From contig CP141147.1 in NCBI GenBank assembly GCA_035235625.1, positions 23,542,756 to 23,606,755 on the forward strand: a stretch of DNA of 64,000 nucleotides, in the 5' to 3' direction. The notes under the pieces were generated by a model that worked only from the letters and a program-made list of their open reading frames with translations, did not search any database and was not told the DNA's origin. Source of the stretch: Saururus chinensis (taxonomy: Eukaryota; Streptophyta; Magnoliopsida; Piperales; Saururaceae). Below, one piece after another: positions 47,940-59,363 of the stretch; position 1 is the first letter of the stretch; the number at the start of each line of letters is the position of its first letter. A program made the position numbers and the translations under genes.

Positions 47940-49636
47940 TGTGACGGCCATTTTTTTTATATAAATTAATTATTATTAATATATCATTACCATGTTCGAC
48001 ACGCTCATCCAACACATGCGCATCTGAACACGACGGCCGTCAGTGCGGATCACAGTCAGATATACTTTATATTAAACATGAGCATATCACGGAGTCATGG
48101 CACAACAAAAATATTATACATGTGCATAAAAACATATTTCACACAACCATGGACTTAGGTTCGTAGAGTTGACAGGTTACAAGCCTTACAAGTCTTCGGG
48201 CACATCATGCCCTTAAACTGCAGTCATATAAATATTTACATACTTTCCAAAATTAGAGAGCAGACAACATAATTGGAACGCTACTCTTCCTTCACCTTTG
48301 CCCTCGCTACATTGCCTGCAGAATCTGGGGGTGGGTGAGTATTTTAAAATACTCAGCAGGTTAATTTAAAATCTAATAGAGGTGCTAAGCAGAAATCCCT
48401 TTGCAAACCCTACGCATTTTCTTTAAAAACCTCTACCCCGATAAATTATGCATAAAACAACCGGTTCCAAATCAACACAAAACCACAAGCCGCGACACCC
48501 TACGGCCTACCCTCGGCGCTCGTGGGGCAAACGAGGGCCACTTAGGGACAAGGCTTTCCCACGATGCCCTACCCTGTGCGCGCCACTTGCCGAATATTTT
48601 TCTTGGCTGGCATCATCACTCTATGATTATTCCGGGTTCTTAAGCCCAGGGAATAATCATCACATCGTTCAAAATATAGCAATATTCATGCTAAAACAGT
48701 TCATCACATAACATGTCTCACATAAATCCATCACATATGCTTAATCATGTTAAATCATGCGTAAAGAAGTTATACTAAGCACACACTTAGAGTTTAAAGT
48801 CCCCTACCTTAACACTTGGTTACAATTTCGTAACCGTAGAAGCCCCGAATAAAGAAACCAACCCCACCACAGCGTCCAAAACGTTGAATTCAGTAGAAAA
48901 CGCCTTTTGAATCACTTGATTCGGACTTATAATGGTTAAGAACGGAGGGAAAACGGGTTTAGAAGTGGAAAATGGAAAATCAGGAAAAAAAAGGGGTCGG
49001 GCACTATTTAAAGGCGCGTGCGCCCGTGGGGCCCGCGCGTGCACTCTGCGTGATTGCAACACGCGCGCGACTTGCATCGCGCGTGACGCCGGGCCCTGTC
49101 GCGCCGTTCGGCGTGACAACGCGCGTCGCAGTCGCGACGCGAGTTGTCGCGGGCCCGGCCCCGCGCGATGCGGACCCGCCACGCGGTCCCGCGGGCCCGG
49201 GTCCACGCGGCGCCACCACCGCGGCGCCGGCTGACGCGGATGATGCCGGGCGCTTGCGTCAGCCAACATTTTTATAATTTTTTTTTTAAAAAAATACATA
49301 AAATTTAAACGCGTGTATCTTTGTCACCCGGACTCCGATTCACGCATTCTGTATACCGTTGGGCTTGTATCGACGAGCCCTACAAAACCAGACCCCACAT
49401 GGGTAGGTTATCCTGCACTTCCATGTGGGTCCCGCCCATATGGCACATTTCCCGAGGCCGTAACTTTCGGCCCCGGTGTCCGAATCAAGCGCTTCCAAAG
49501 CCATTACACTCACTTTTCCACACTCTACCATACTCTAATAAGATTAAACATGTAACAAATATAACTAATTAAAATAATGTTACCAACTCCAAAATTAACG
49601 TATTAGAAAACGTACTGGAAATTCAGGGTCGTTACA
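47940..49636 (-). repeat. 3' LTR of element F
   Basis: This 1,697-bp LTR contains a CG-rich block (about 49010-49260) that holds dense cgcg dinucleotides and overlapping chance reading frames on both strands. The polypurine tract is at about 49641-49652 (reverse complement of tacccccctta). Confidence 0.93.
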
Positions 49637-49679
49637 TTCTACCCCCCTTAAGAAAATTTCGTCCTTGAAATTATACATT

Positions 49680-50669
49680 TCAGTCCTTATAAAGCTCTAG
49701 AAATTTCTGTAGCATTTCACTTTCTAATTCCCATGTCGCTTCCTCAGAGGAGTGGTGTTGCCATAACACCTTTACCAATGGAATTCTCTTTGTCCGAAGA
49801 ATTTGTTCCCTATGGTCGAGAATTCTGATCGGTTTCTCTTCGAAAGACAAATCAGGTTCTAGAGTCAAAATGGACTGATCGAGAACATGAGAAGGGTCTC
49901 GCATATACCTTCTGAGCATGGATACATGGAACACACTATGGACGTTTTCGAGCTGAGGAGGCAGGGCCAACCTGTAAGCTACTGGTCCCACTTTATCCAA
50001 AATTTCAAACGGTCCTATAAAACGAGGACTCAATTTACCTTTAATTCCAAACCTCATAACTCCTTTAGTTGGCGAGACTTTTAAGAATACTTGATCGCCC
50101 ACACTAAAGCTGAGGTCTTTCCTTCTTCGATCAGCATAGTTCTTCTGATGACTCTGGGCTGTCATCAACCGCTTTCTAATGAGTTTCACATTGTCGGCAC
50201 ACTGCTGCACAATTTCCGACTTTAATAATTTTCGCTCTCCCACTTCGTTCCAACTAGTCGGGGATCGACATGGTCGGCCATAGAGAGCTTCATATGGTGC
50301 CATACCTATACTAGAGTGATGACTATTATTATAGGCAAACTCAATTAATGGTAGATACTCATCCCAGTTGCCCTTCCAATCCAAGACACAAACCCGCAAC
50401 ATATCCTCCAAAGTTTGTATGGTTCTCTCTGATTGTCTATCTGTTTGAGGGTGGAAAGCTCTACTAAATCGTAAATTAGTACCCATCTCTTCCTGGAATC
50501 CTTTCCAAAATTGAGAGGTTAAACGACTGTCCCGATTTGAGATTATAGACAATGGCACACCGTGCCGACTCACAATTTCTTTTACATACATCCTTGCCAA
50601 AACATTTAAAGATTGAGTCTTTCTTAGAGGCAAGAAATGTGCACTTTTAGTGAGTCGATCTACTATCAC
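49680..50669 (-). CDS. Element F: integrase core and chromodomain (3' part of pol)
   Basis: The frame of 329 codons begins at the first methionine after a stop in the integrase. It includes the core motifs IVDRLTKSAHF, SNRDSRLTSQFW and SRAFHPQTDRQSERTIQ, then the GPFEILDKVGPVAYRLALP module. It ends with a chromodomain-like region (VKVLWQHHSSEEATWELE). It is the continuation of the frame at 50688-53513: both are in one orientation and separated by a single stop codon. In an intact element this would be part of the polyprotein that inserts cDNA, with the chromodomain guiding it to heterochromatin. Confidence 0.9.
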   Translation of the reverse strand: MIVDRLTKSAHFLPLRKTQSLNVLARMYVKEIVSRHGVPLSIISNRDSRLTSQFWKGFQEEMGTNLRFSRAFHPQTDRQSERTIQTLEDMLRVCVLDWKGNWDEYLPLIEFAYNNSHHSSIGMAPYEALYGRPCRSPTSWNEVGERKLLKSEIVQQCADNVKLIRKRLMTAQSHQKNYADRRRKDLSFSVGDQVFLKVSPTKGVMRFGIKGKLSPRFIGPFEILDKVGPVAYRLALPPQLENVHSVFHVSMLRRYMRDPSHVLDQSILTLEPDLSFEEKPIRILDHREQILRTKRIPLVKVLWQHHSSEEATWELESEMLQKFLELYKD

Positions 50670-50687
50670 CCAAATAACCTCATGACC

Positions 50688-53513
50688 TTATGATGTCCTA
50701 GGCAACCCTGAAACAAAATCCATGGATATATGATCCCACTTCCACTCTGGAATTTCAATCGACTGCAAGGTACCAGAGGGTTTTTGACGTTCAGCTTTAA
50801 CTTGCTGGCATGCTAAACACTTGGAGACATATTCTCCTATGTCTCTTTTCATCCCATTCCACCAAAAATTCCTTTTGAGGTCCTGATACATCTTCGTTCC
50901 ACCAGGGTGGATGGTGTATTGAGATTTATGTGCTTCATATAGCAGATCTTGCCTTAAATCAGGTATTGCCGGAACCACTAGTCTTTCTCGAAATCTTATA
51001 CCTCCATCAGAGCCCTTGCTGAAGTCAGGTCGTTTCAGTAAAACCTGTGTTTCTTCATCTTTTTCCTGCACCTCAAGGATGCGCTCGACTAGTTCGGATT
51101 TCACCTTCAAGTTGGCCACAAGGGAACTCTTGTTTCCCAACTGCAACCTAGGTTGAAATTCTATCACTTCCTCCATCAGTTTCCATCTTTGGGCTAGTAA
51201 ATGAGCGACCCTCCCTGCAGCTTTACGACTCAATGCATCCGCCACCACATTAGCTTTTCCAGGGTGGTAATGGATCGAAAAATCATAATCTTTTATATAC
51301 TCTATCCAACGTCTTTGCCTCATATTAAGCTCGCGTTGAGAGAATATATACTTCAGGCTTTGATGATCTGTAAAGACTTCAAATTTTTCTCCGTATAAGT
51401 AATGTCTCCAGATTTTTAAGGCAAAAACTACCGTCGCCAACTCGAGGTCATGAGTGGAGTAATTACTTTCATGTCTCTTTAACTGCCTTGAAGCATAAGC
51501 AATTACTTTCTCATTCTGCATTAGTACGCATCCAAGTCCTGTACCAAAAGCATCACTATACACTACATATCCTCCACTATTGGATGGTAAGGATAAGATT
51601 GGAGCGGTAGTTAACTTTCTTTTTAATTCTTGAAAGCCTTTTTCGCATTCCTCATTCCATATAAACTTCACCCCTTTTCTAGTTAACTTGGTTAGGGGCA
51701 AAGCTATGCTTAAGAATCCCTGAATGAATCTTCGATAATAGCCGGCGAGACCTAGGAAACTTCTTATCTCCGAAACTGTCTTAGGTCTCTCCCACTTCAT
51801 CACAGCCTCAATCTTGGTTGGATCCACTGATACTCCATCCTTAGAAATAATTTGACCCAGGAAAACAATCCGTTCTAACCAGAACTCACATTTACTCAAT
51901 TTAGCATAGAGTTGATGATCCCTTAGGGCTTGTAGTACAATCTGCAACTGTTCTCTATGCTCTTCTGGACTAGAAGAATAAATCAAAATATCATCAACAA
52001 AAACGATTACAAATTTGTCCAGATGTGCATGAAAGACACGATTCATAAGATCCATAAAAACTGCAGGAGCATTTATTAATCCAAATGGCATCACTAAAAA
52101 TTCGTAGTGGCCATAACAGGTACGGAAAGCTGTTTTTGAAATGTCCTCGTCCCGTATTCTTAACTGATGATACCTCGATCTCAAATCTATTTTTGAGAAT
52201 ACTCTAGCTTCTTGCAGCTGGTCAAACAAGTCATCGATTCGGGGTAAGGGGTACTTATTCTTTACAGTTACTGAATTGAGCATCCTATAATTTATGCATA
52301 GTCTTAAAGACCCGTCTTTCTTTCTTACAAACAAGACTGGAGCTCCCCACGGTGAGACACTGGGTCTAATAAATCCTTTGTCGAGTAACTCCTGTAATTG
52401 ACTCTTTAATTCCTTTAGTTCTGCAGGAGCCATCTGATAGGGTGCCTTAGAGATAGGACTTGTCCCTGGTATTAAGTCTATGTTAAAATCTATCTCTCTT
52501 CTCGGTGGCATCCCTGGGAGATCATCAGGAAACACATCTAGAAAGTCTTTTATCACATCAATACTTTCTAAACGAGGAGTCAAAGGCTCTTCGGAAATCA
52601 CGGTGGCAAGATATGCGTGACATCCTTTAGAGATTAGATGTTGAGCCTTAATAGCAGAAATGATAGATACCCCTGTATGTTCCTTATTTCCATAAAAGGT
52701 ACAAATTCTTTCTCCATTCTTAAAGAACATAACCCTTTTTCTCTTACAATCTATCATCGCTTCATTCACTGCTAACCAGTCCATTTCTAGGATGACATCG
52801 AAGTCAGTCATACCTAAAAGTATAAGGTTGACCTCCCATTTTTGGTTTCCTAAGGACACAGATACATCTTGCAGAAACTCCTGAGCTAGGACAGTTTTTC
52901 CCATAGGAGTTGACACTTCTAATATATATCCTAGTTCCATAATCGAACGACCAGTACTTAAGGCGAAATCACAGGATATAAAGGAATGTGTCGATCCTGG
53001 ATCTATTAAAACTTTAGCAATCTTGTCTAAGATTAGAAGTGTACCTTGAATAACGTCTGCTGAAGTTTGAGCTTCTTCAGCGGTAATAGCATAGATCCGA
53101 CCCTGAGCCTTAGGCTTCGACTCCATTTTGATCTCCTCCAGCTTCTGCTTCTTTGGACATTCTTTAATCTTATGTCCCAGCTCGCCACAAGAGAAACATC
53201 GTACCTCAGACCCTTGGCTCTTCATCCTAGGACAGTCATTAATTCGATGTCCCAACTCACTGCAGCCAAAGCACCGTCCTTCATTATAAAAATAACTTCC
53301 TGCAGGATGAAACCGATCGCACTTAGAACACCTTTCAAATTTCCTCCCCCTCTGAACAACCGTCATATTTCCTTGTTGCAAGTCTAAAAATTCCTTTTCT
53401 TTTTTTTCTTGAATATGGAGAGGGAAATATTTGTCAAAAAGAACCTCTCTAAACTCATCCCACTTAATGTTATCCTTGTCAGAGAAAAGTTTCGCTCTGC
53501 AGATGGCCACCAA
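50688..53513 (-). CDS. Element F: gag C-terminus, protease, RT, RNase H, integrase N-terminus
   Basis: The 941-codon frame starts with the end of the capsid ([17 protein letters not shown]). It continues through a CxxC...H region and two CCHC knuckles ([28 protein letters not shown]). The protease motif is [14 protein letters not shown] includes [16 protein letters not shown] and the catalytic FVDDILIYS. RNase H includes [13 protein letters not shown] and [11 protein letters not shown]. The integrase zinc-binding domain has H...H and CLACQQ. The frame ends at a stop just after [10 protein letters not shown]. It is in a different frame from the gag start at 53384-53944, so a frameshift lies near 53500. 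Domain order and the LTR class fit Tekay/Del chromoviruses. Confidence 0.93.
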   Translation of the reverse strand: MVAICRAKLFSDKDNIKWDEFREVLFDKYFPLHIQEKKEKEFLDLQQGNMTVVQRGRKFERCSKCDRFHPAGSYFYNEGRCFGCSELGHRINDCPRMKSQGSEVRCFSCGELGHKIKECPKKQKLEEIKMESKPKAQGRIYAITAEEAQTSADVIQGTLLILDKIAKVLIDPGSTHSFISCDFALSTGRSIMELGYILEVSTPMGKTVLAQEFLQDVSVSLGNQKWEVNLILLGMTDFDVILEMDWLAVNEAMIDCKRKRVMFFKNGERICTFYGNKEHTGVSIISAIKAQHLISKGCHAYLATVISEEPLTPRLESIDVIKDFLDVFPDDLPGMPPRREIDFNIDLIPGTSPISKAPYQMAPAELKELKSQLQELLDKGFIRPSVSPWGAPVLFVRKKDGSLRLCINYRMLNSVTVKNKYPLPRIDDLFDQLQEARVFSKIDLRSRYHQLRIRDEDISKTAFRTCYGHYEFLVMPFGLINAPAVFMDLMNRVFHAHLDKFVIVFVDDILIYSSSPEEHREQLQIVLQALRDHQLYAKLSKCEFWLERIVFLGQIISKDGVSVDPTKIEAVMKWERPKTVSEIRSFLGLAGYYRRFIQGFLSIALPLTKLTRKGVKFIWNEECEKGFQELKRKLTTAPILSLPSNSGGYVVYSDAFGTGLGCVLMQNEKVIAYASRQLKRHESNYSTHDLELATVVFALKIWRHYLYGEKFEVFTDHQSLKYIFSQRELNMRQRRWIEYIKDYDFSIHYHPGKANVVADALSRKAAGRVAHLLAQRWKLMEEVIEFQPRLQLGNKSSLVANLKVKSELVERILEVQEKDEETQVLLKRPDFSKGSDGGIRFRERLVVPAIPDLRQDLLYEAHKSQYTIHPGGTKMYQDLKRNFWWNGMKRDIGEYVSKCLACQQVKAERQKPSGTLQSIEIPEWKWDHISMDFVSGLPRTS

Positions 53514-53944
53514 AAAGCCGCTTCTCCTGTCATTGAGAAAGTGGCCACGTCCACCTTCCTAGATTCCGGAACTTTCATGGCCTTGAAAATCCTTTCCACC
53601 TCGAATACCCATTTCTCGGCCGCCTCTGGACCGTCCTCTCTGGTAAATGTAGGAGCAATTTTCTTGAACCGCTCAAGCAGATTATCTTTCTCATGTCTGC
53701 TGCTTTCAGCAGAATCAACTGTGTTACTTAAAGGATTCAGGCTAGGCTGAAATCCTTGATTCTGCAGGTGCTGTGTCATTCTCTGCATCATTAGATCAAA
53801 GAAATTTTTCATCTGATTTTCTGGTGCTACAACACCATGAGGTACTGCTTCAGCTTGGGTAGAATCATCAGACAACTGCACTTCTTTACCACTATCGGAA
53901 GTCATCTCGAGGGAGCCAATAGACTGTAACGACCTTGATTCCAT
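53384..53944 (-). CDS. Element F: gag N-terminal part
   Basis: The 186-codon frame begins [18 protein letters not shown]. It contains the typical gag segment [20 protein letters not shown] followed by [12 protein letters not shown] and MTGEAAFWW. After about residue 145 it reads out of frame into a lysine run, whereas the real gag continuation lies in the frame of 50688-53513. Intact Gag would form the particle that packages the element RNA. Confidence 0.85.
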   Translation of the reverse strand: MESRSLQSIGSLEMTSDSGKEVQLSDDSTQAEAVPHGVVAPENQMKNFFDLMMQRMTQHLQNQGFQPSLNPLSNTVDSAESSRHEKDNLLERFKKIAPTFTREDGPEAAEKWVFEVERIFKAMKVPESRKVDVATFSMTGEAAFWWPSAERNFSLTRITLSGMSLERFFLTNISLSIFKKKKKRNF

Positions 53945-54146
53945 ACAAGTTATTTAAAACACACCAAGTTTATTTATGAACATAGTCACAAACACTCATA
54001 TGTTTACATTTTACAAAACAAAAGTGTGTCAGGGCACACCTTGGTCAAACATTTACAAAACAACTCAAACTACTTTATTTTACAAACAAGCCAAACCACA
54101 CCGTTAAAAGCCAACACACACACTTTCAGAGATTTTTAGAAACCGG

Positions 54147-54893
54147 TCAAGGGAAGATCCTCCTTGTCAGGCACTCGAAGAAGAAGTGCCCTCGAATTCT
54201 GCAGAAGATACATATTTCAGGAAGGTGCTCTGTGTACCATGACAGCCCTTTGCCCTCGCGCTGATCCAGAGCTTCCACCCCCTCTTCTTCCTCATTCTCT
54301 TCAGGAAGGGGTAATTTGTTTAGGTTAAAATTTCTCACAACCACCTCCTCCTGGAAGTTCTGATTCCCCTCCTCCTCATAAGGTTCTTCTTCAAAAGGTT
54401 CTTCCTCCAAGGGTTCTTCTTCTTCTGGGTCTTCCTCGGCTGAGTCTCCCCGATTGGGGTCCTCCTCGTCATTCTTCGTCATGATTGGGGATTCTGGAAT
54501 ATTTATCACCTCCTGCACGTCATCATTGTGTGAAGGGGAAGAAGGTTCTTCTTCGAACGGTTCTTCCTCAAAGGGTTCTTCTTCTTCTGGGTCCTCCTCA
54601 GCTGAGTTTCCCCGATAGGGGTCCTCCTCGTCATTCTCCATCATGATTGGGGATTCCGGAATATTTATCACCTCCTGCACGTCATCACTGTGTGAGGGGG
54701 AATAAGGTGTGGTCATGGTTTGAGAATTGCCCAAGGTTCCTTCAGTGATTGATTCCTTTAACGTCCCTCCTTTACTCCCCTCTCCTCTGGTCGGCAAGGG
54801 CAATTTTCTTGCTGTGGAATGGTACAATGAGCCTGAAATATGTTTCATCTTTGATTTCCCCATCACTACTAATGATTGAAAACAAATCATCAA
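54147..54893 (-). CDS. Extra ORF of element F before gag: acidic tandem repeats and CCHC knuckle
   Basis: This uninterrupted 248-codon frame lies between the primer-binding site (54978-54991) and gag (starts 53944), in the same orientation as gag. The N-terminal 60 residues are basic and Ser/Thr-rich. Two 54-residue repeats follow (162 bp each, about 54381-54542 and 54543-54704). Each holds DDVQEVINIPESPIM, a DEEDPxRG segment and runs of EEEP. The last 21 residues contain a CCHC motif with spacing CX2CX4HX4C (C228, C231, H236, C241). I recognise no known family. The knuckle suggests nucleic-acid binding and the acidic repeats protein contact; both are inferences. Some other plant Ty3 lineages (Ogre/Tat) carry an ORF before gag, but this element has a chromodomain and an initiator methionine primer site. 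Confidence 0.75.
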   Translation of the reverse strand: MMICFQSLVVMGKSKMKHISGSLYHSTARKLPLPTRGEGSKGGTLKESITEGTLGNSQTMTTPYSPSHSDDVQEVINIPESPIMMENDEEDPYRGNSAEEDPEEEEPFEEEPFEEEPSSPSHNDDVQEVINIPESPIMTKNDEEDPNRGDSAEEDPEEEEPLEEEPFEEEPYEEEGNQNFQEEVVVRNFNLNKLPLPEENEEEEGVEALDQREGKGLSWYTEHLPEICIFCRIRGHFFFECLTRRIFP

Positions 54894-54977
54894 AACATTA
54901 GTCAGATATCGGAAATGAATTTAGTAAATATGTATATGACTGATGAAAACTGCTTCTCCACAACCCTAAGTCCTTGG

Positions 54978-54991
54978 GCTCCGATACCAAC
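54978..54991 (-). promoter_or_regulatory. Primer-binding site of element F
   Basis: On the minus strand, gttggtatcggagccc follows the end of the LTR (gtcgtcaca). The tggtatcggagc core matches the initiator methionine tRNA site used by most plant Ty3/gypsy elements, with one difference. Confidence 0.85.
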
Positions 54992-56646
54992 TGTGACGAC
55001 CATTTTTTTTATATAAATTAATTATTATTAATATATCATTACCATGTTCGACACGCTCGTCCAACACATGCGCATCCGAACACGACGGCCGTCAGTGCGG
55101 ATCACAGTCAGATATACTTTATATTAAACATGAGCATATCACGGAGTCATGGCACAACAAAAATATTATACATGTGCATAAAAACATATTTCACACAACC
55201 ATGGACTTAGGTTCGTAGAGTTGACAGGTTACAAGCCTTACAAGTCTTCGGGCACATCATGCCCTTAAAGCTAATCATATAAATATTTACATACTTTCCA
55301 AAATTAGAGAGCAGACAACATAATTGGAACGCTACTCTTCCTTCACCTTTGCCCTCGCTGCATTGCCTGTAGAATCTGAGGGTGGGTGAGTATTTTAAAA
55401 TACTCAGCAGGTTAATTTAAAATCTAATAGAGGTGCTAAGCAGAAATCCCTTTGCAAACCCTACGCATTTTCTTTAAAAACCTCTACCCCGATTAATTAT
55501 GCATAAAACAACCGGTTCCAAATCAACACAAAACCACAAGCCGCGACACCCTACGGCCTACCCTCGGCGCTCGTGGGGCAAACGAGGGCCACTTAGGGAC
55601 AAGGCTTTCCCACGATGCCCTACCCTGTGTGCGCCACTTGCCGAATATTTTTCTTGGCGGGCATCATCACTCTATGATTATTCCGGGTTCTTAAGCCCAG
55701 GGAATAATCATCACATCGTTCAAAATATAGCAATATTCATGCTAAAACAGTTCATCACATAACATGTCTCACATAAATCCATCACATATGCTTAATCATG
55801 TTAAATCATGCGTAAAGAAGTTATACTAAGCACACGCTTAGAGCATAAAGTCCCCTACCTTAACACTTGGTTATAATTTCGTAACCGTAGAAGCCCCGAA
55901 TAAAGAAACCGACCCCACCACAGCGTCCAAAACGTCGAATTCAGTAGGAAACGCCTTTTGAATCACTTGATTCGGACTTAAAATGGTTAAGAACGGAGGG
56001 AAAACGGGTTTAGAAGTGGAAAACGGAAAATCAGGAAAAAAAATGGGGTCGGGCACTATTTAAAGTCGCGTGTGCTCTGTGCGGTCGCGACATGCGCGCG
56101 ACTCGTGTCGCGCGTGACGCCGGGCCCCATCGTGCCGTTCGGCGTGACGACACGCGTTGCGGTCGCGACGCAAGTCGTAGCGGGCCCGGCCCCGCGAGAT
56201 GCAACCCGCCATGCCGGCCCGGGTCCACGTGGCGCTGCCACCACGGCGCTGGCTGACGCCGGCCGCTTGCATCAGCCAACATTTTTATAATTTTTTTTTT
56301 AAAACACATATACTTTAAACGCGCGTATCTTTGTCACCCGGACTCCGATTCATGCGTTCTATATACCATTGGGCTCATATCGACGAGCCCTACAAAACCA
56401 GACCCCACATGGGTAGGTTATCCTACACTTCCATGTGGGTCCCGCCCATATGGCACGTTTCCCGAGGCCGTAACTTCCGGCCCCGGTGTCCAAATCAAGC
56501 GCTTCCAAAGCCATTACACTCACTTTTCCACACTCTACCATATTCTAATAAGATTAAATATGTAACAAATATAACTAATTAAAATAATTTTACCAACTCC
56601 AAAATTAACGTATTAGAAAACGTACTGGAAATTCAGGGTCGTTACA
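54992..56646 (-). repeat. 5' LTR of element F
   Basis: This 1,655-bp LTR is colinear with 47940-49636. Most visible differences are transitions, many at CG sites, plus small indels in the CG-rich block (56060-56275). Confidence 0.93.
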
Positions 56647-56651
56647 GCGGA

Positions 56652-59062
56652 GGAAGGGCCAGAAGAGATCATTCATAAGGCTCTGAAATGTGGAGGGGGT
56701 GTTCGTTAGGCCGAATAGCATGACTAGGAACTCGAAGTGGCCGTCATGAGTTCGGAAAGTGGTCTTGTGCACATCGGCGGGCTGCACCCTTATCTGATGG
56801 TAACCCGACCTGAGGTCGAGTTTGCTGAAGACAGTAGCGCCAGCTAGCTCATCCAGAAGCTCCTCCACCACCGGGATAGAATATTTGTCCTTCACTGTGA
56901 TAGCATTTAGAGCCTGGTAATCAACATAGAAATGTCAAGTACCATCTTTCTTACGAACTAGCAACACCGGGGAAGAGAAGGAGCTCGTGCTGGGCCGAAT
57001 GATACCAGAATGAAGCATGTCAGCCACAAGACGTTCTATTTCAGCCTTCTGAATGTATGGATAGCAGTATGGAGGGACATTGGCTAGAGAAGCACCTGGA
57101 AGGATAGGGATAGAGTGATCATGCGACCGCACCAAAGGGAGGCTCTGCAGTTCAGTGAACACCGCACTGTACTCTGCCAATAAGTTAAGGAGATCCTGCG
57201 GTAACTCATCTTGCATGACGTCCACTGATGCCTGCGGATGAAGGAGTAGCCCCTGAGATGCAAACCGGAATAAGGACTCCGTCGGTTGAGCAGAAAGGAG
57301 AGTGCCTGGCTGAGAGCCTTGGAGGCGCACCCGCTACCCGTGAATCTCAAAATCCATCACCAGGTCCTTAAAGTTTCATAGCACGTCCCCAAGTGCTTGG
57401 AGCCACTGCACCCCTAACACCACGTCTGCCCCCTTCGTAGGAAGCAAAAAGAGGTATGCCACGAATGTGTGTCCCTGAATGGAGAGCGCTACCTGGGTAC
57501 AGACCCCTGAACTCCAGAGGTGCTTGCCATCGCCAATCAACATGTCAAAGGGCGTCGAGTCAGACACAAAGCAGCCTAGCCGCTGGGCGACTTTATCGTT
57601 AATGAAGTTGTGAGTAGACCCACTGTCAATTAGAATGGCCACTTGCTGCCGCTTGAGATAACCTTGTACTCGCATTGTGCGCGGAGTGAATGCCCCCGAG
57701 AAGGCATGGACAGAAATCTCCGGCAGTGTGTCAGCATAGTACGATGAGTTAGGCCCATCCGCCACCTCTCTCTCTTCATCGATCTCCTCCACTAAGAGAC
57801 TGCCCTTGCCGGAACAACAGTGCCCCGGAATGAACTTCTCATCGCAGCGAAAGCAAAGCCCCTTCGAACAACGTTCCTCCATCTGAGCCAGAGTGAGACG
57901 GTGGACAATCGGGCCGGCCTAACGGGATTGTTGGCCAGCGCGGCCAGCCATTGAGCTGCTGGCTGGGGCGGTAAGAGGGGAGGCAGTCACAACAACCCGA
58001 GGAAAAGTTCCTAGCCGGCCCCCACGCCTCTATCTAGCCAGTTTCTCTTCTTCGATGCATGCATGGCGCATGACATCCCGCATGCTGGAACAGGGAAAAT
58101 GGCGCATCTCCTCAGAAATCTCTGGTTTGAGCCCTCTCTTGAATGTGCCCACCAAGGCTGCCACCGGCCAGTCAGGGAGGCAGTTGGCCACCTTCATGAA
58201 CTCCGTATAATATGCTCGGATGGTGGATATCTATCGTAGAGAGGAGAGCATTTCGTTGAAGTCTTGGAACTCATTTGGGCCGAACTGGATGCACAATTCG
58301 TCGGAGAAGGTGGTCCAAGTGGGGTAGCGCACATCCTTCTCAAAGCTCTAGAACCATTCCGAAGCATCCCCTTCTAGGTGGAAGGCCACTATGCGCAATC
58401 TTTCAGCTTCTGAATGTGTTCCCTGGTAGGGGAAAAACTTCTACGCCTTGTACAACCATTCAACTGGGTTGTCGTCCCCATTATAACGTTGGAACTGTAG
58501 GCGGGCCAAACGAGGTTCCGCCCCACCACGGGGTGCTCCACGAGGCCCTGGGTACTCCTCCCAATCATCCTCCATCTCCTGGAACAAGTTTCGGGGAGGC
58601 GGCACCATTGGGGCATTTTCTCGAACACCTAGTGTGCCTCGCGAATCCCAGGCCTGGCGCCTCCCATCCATGGCCTGGTTGACAGTGCCAAAGTGTAGAG
58701 CATCCTGGGGAAAGCGCATATCGTGGTCTGTCAGTGCCGGTAAGTCAGAGCGGAGAAGTTCAGGAGCCTGGGACAGACCCCCTTCTCCATGGATACTGGT
58801 GGCGGCTTGGATAGAAGGGGTGTTGCGCGCTCTGCTTGAAGCTGGGCAATGGCCAAGCCCAAAGCATCGATCTTGGTTAACCCACGCTCAAAGCCCTGAT
58901 CTCCGCCATGAGTTGTGTCATCGTAAGCTCACCGCTGGATTCAGACACTGTTTTTAGACTGTTCGTAGAGGCGAGAGCCTCCTTCTCGGGCTGAATTTCT
59001 GGGGTTGCGGCAGCTTATTTGCCTCGAGCCATGGCCAGGGATCATAAGAGCTCCGATACCAA
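56652..59062 (-). pseudogene. Element E: gag, zinc knuckle, protease and RT start
   Basis: From 59033 downward the minus strand shows a gag start (MARGK, then a stop). A capsid region follows at about 58270-58720 (LQFQRYNGDDNPVEWLYKA, then WTTFSDELCIQFGPNEFQDF). A zinc-knuckle region and protease come next at 57376-57882 (GLCFRCDEKFIPGHCC, ILIDSGSTHNFI, VVLGVQWLQALG). RT starts at 56652-57330 ([69 protein letters not shown]). Several stops interrupt the frame. It stops at LFWPFLR, exactly where insertion F enters, and resumes at 47934. Confidence 0.9.
59050..59062 (-). promoter_or_regulatory. Primer-binding site of element E
   Basis: On the minus strand ttggtatcggagc lies directly next to the right LTR end (gcacaaca). 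Confidence 0.85.
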
Positions 59063-59363
59063 TGTTGTGCCCGGTGTGGGCACAATCGGTACATAGAAGT
59101 TCTATGCAGAGAAAGAGAAAGAAGTAGGAAGAAAGGGGAGAAAATACTGGAATTCAATTAGCATGCCCAACCAAGGAGGGAGATGACCCTTTATGGGGAG
59201 TCGCACCCTCCCACATTGGGAATTTTGCCACTAGTGGGCCCGGCTCACCCGTGGTCCACTAGTGTACCCACTACAGTTTCATAACAGAATACAAATAACA
59301 GTTAACTACTAACATAAGGGAAATTAGCCTAAGGAACTGAACCAAGTGCACACGTGCACAACA
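59063..59363 (-). repeat. 5' LTR of element E
   Basis: This 301-bp LTR matches 45300-45639. Its right border gcacaaca is followed by cattc, the second TSD copy. Confidence 0.9.

Larger units (their letters stand above)
47940..56646 (-). mobile_element. Chromovirus F (Tekay/Del-like Ty3/gypsy), nearly complete, nested in E
   Basis: The element is 8,707 bp. It starts tgtgacggcc and ends gggtcgttaca, with a perfect gcgga duplication (47935-47939 and 56647-56651). Its LTRs are 1,697 and 1,655 bp and very similar, so it is the youngest large insertion in the window. On the minus strand, a ttggtatcggagccc primer-binding site and a gggggg-containing polypurine tract sit at the expected places. It encodes gag-pol with a chromodomain, plus an extra reading frame before gag. 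One frameshift in gag and one stop at the start of the integrase core make this copy defective. Confidence 0.95.
45300..59363 (-). mobile_element. Chromovirus E (Ty3/gypsy), nested in hAT G
   Basis: LTRs at 45300-45639 and 59063-59363 begin tgttgtgc and end gcacaaca. The flanking 5-mers cattt and cattc are a near-perfect TSD. On the minus strand a ttggtatcggagc primer-binding site (initiator methionine type) adjoins the right LTR. The order gag, zinc knuckle, protease, RT, RNase H, integrase, chromodomain is complete but has stops. Element F interrupts the RT active-site region. Without F the element is about 5.4 kb. The small LTRs and the chromodomain suggest a Reina-like chromovirus. Confidence 0.9.

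Noticed and set aside
48932..49299. Overlapping arginine/alanine/proline-rich open frames on both strands
   Set aside because: They coincide with the CG-rich block of the F LTR, occur in several frames at once and reappear truncated in the other LTR; they follow from composition.
58275..58957. Plus-strand frames of 107-135 codons
   Set aside because: They are antisense shadows of the gag region of element E.
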